Assembly (NCBI GenBank): GCA_937890875.1
Contig: CALAEB010000307.1
Span: 1 to 5,705 of the forward strand
Length of the DNA stretch: 5,705 nucleotides
Reading direction: 5' to 3'
Source of the DNA: an uncultured Anaerolineaceae bacterium
GTDB lineage: Bacteria > Chloroflexota > Anaerolineae > Anaerolineales > Anaerolineaceae
In this document: positions 5,195 to 5,705 of the stretch, one piece after another
Position numbering within the stretch: position 1 is the stretch's first letter
Layout: each line of letters opens with the position of its first letter
The notes under the pieces: generated by a model
Seen by the model: the letters and a program-made list of their open reading frames with translations, nothing else
The model's database searches: none
Told to the model about the DNA's origin: nothing
Made by a program: the position numbers and the translations under genes

Positions 5195-5705
5195 TCAATC
5201 CCTCGCTTTCTGGGTCTTCACGTAAACGAAAGCCAGCAGCATGGAAAAGATCAGAATGATCACCGCACTGGCGGAAGCCAGCGAAAATTCATATTTACTG
5301 AAGGCCAATTTATAGGTGTACGTGCTCAGCATTTCGGTCGCCCGGATCGGGCCGCCGCCGGTCGTCATCCAGACCAGCGTAAACTGCTGCATCGTCCAGA
5401 TGCAGTCCAGCATTGCCATGCTGACGATGATCGGTTTCAGCTGCGGGATCGTGATGTAGATAAATTTCTGCACATGATTGGCGCCGTCAACTTCCGCCGC
5501 CTCGTACAGATCGACAGAAATCCCCTGCAGTCCCGCCAGCAGGCTGACCATATAAAACGGATATCCGGACCAGATGTTGATAAAAATCAGGGCGTACAGA
5601 GCCGTGTTCCTGGACCCCAGCCACTCGATTTTCTGGCTGATCATTCCGAGCTGCTCAAGAAAATAGTTGATAATTCCGTTCGGGCTCAGCATCACACGCC
5701 ATAAA
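5195..5705 (-). CDS. Carbohydrate ABC transporter permease, MalF type (N-terminus cut by window edge)
   Basis: The frame stays open through the window edge, giving 169 C-terminal residues. The visible part starts LWRVMLSPNGIINYFLEQLG, which matches the W-x2-ML-P-G-x-iN-L region internal to MalF/UgpA-type permeases, so the apparent GTG start at 5695 is not the true start. The ATPase-docking EAA loop is clear (YEAAEVDGANHVQKF, then TIPQLKP). At least three hydrophobic segments follow or surround it (ALIFINIWSGYPFYMVSLLAG, IIVSMAMLDCIW and ASASAVIILIFSMLLAFVYV). It ends with TGA one base before the MalG-type permease gene and forms the heterodimeric channel with it. In such operons the sugar-binding protein gene usually lies just upstream, here outside the window. 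No ATPase gene is present, and a shared MsmX-like ATPase elsewhere is the usual solution for this transporter class (inference). Confidence 0.95.
   Translation of the reverse strand, partial: LWRVMLSPNGIINYFLEQLGMISQKIEWLGSRNTALYALIFINIWSGYPFYMVSLLAGLQGISVDLYEAAEVDGANHVQKFIYITIPQLKPIIVSMAMLDCIWTMQQFTLVWMTTGGGPIRATEMLSTYTYKLAFSKYEFSLASASAVIILIFSMLLAFVYVKTQKARD

Noticed and set aside
5147..5704. 185-codon plus-strand frame opposite the permease genes
   Set aside because: It runs antisense to two clear ABC permeases, is rich in His/Arg/Gln/Asp as expected of a shadow frame, and has no recognisable motif.

Overview
The window looks like a piece of a Chloroflexota genome, most likely an Anaerolineae-type anaerobe. 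This is an inference. It rests on a membrane-anchored protein with a Thr-Pro hexapeptide linker (TPTITx units), a style common in that group, on moderate GC, and on a sugar-ABC/RpiR catabolic operon. Nothing in the window fixes the species. All supported genes are on the minus strand, so transcription runs from high to low coordinates.

Positions 5705 to 1121 hold the distal part of a carbohydrate uptake and catabolism operon. In transcription order it encodes a MalF-type ABC permease (cut by the window edge), a MalG-type ABC permease, a class II ketose-bisphosphate aldolase, a ribokinase-fold sugar kinase with ADP-dependent PFK/glucokinase-like motifs, and a MurR/RpiR-family regulator with a sugar-phosphate-sensing SIS domain. 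The permeases are 1 nt apart and the aldolase follows after 44 nt. The kinase and the regulator are each preceded by a much longer gap (151 and 137 nt). The inferred scheme is: the permeases import a sugar, the kinase makes a ketose (bis)phosphate, the aldolase splits it into triose phosphates, and the regulator senses a phosphorylated intermediate. The substrate cannot be read from the sequence. The binding protein, any isomerase and the transport ATPase are not in the window.

The two long gaps hold the most unusual feature. Each contains a long near-perfect hairpin with a 5-nt loop (28 bp perfect at 2000-2060; 20 bp with one mismatch at 3339-3383). Each hairpin is followed on its gene-stop side by a similar 23-24 nt block (TTCGGAA ... 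AAATTTCG). The stems are recognisably related but differ at several positions, and both arms have changed together so that pairing is kept. They look like two members of a dispersed structured repeat family placed between genes of one operon.

Positions 1120 to 803 are a 318-nt spacer with a modest terminator candidate after the regulator and a perfect extended -10 promoter (TGATATAAT) only 7 nt before the next start codon. Positions 802 to 1 encode a separate membrane-anchored, surface-exposed protein, cut at its C-terminus by the window edge, whose mRNA is probably leaderless.
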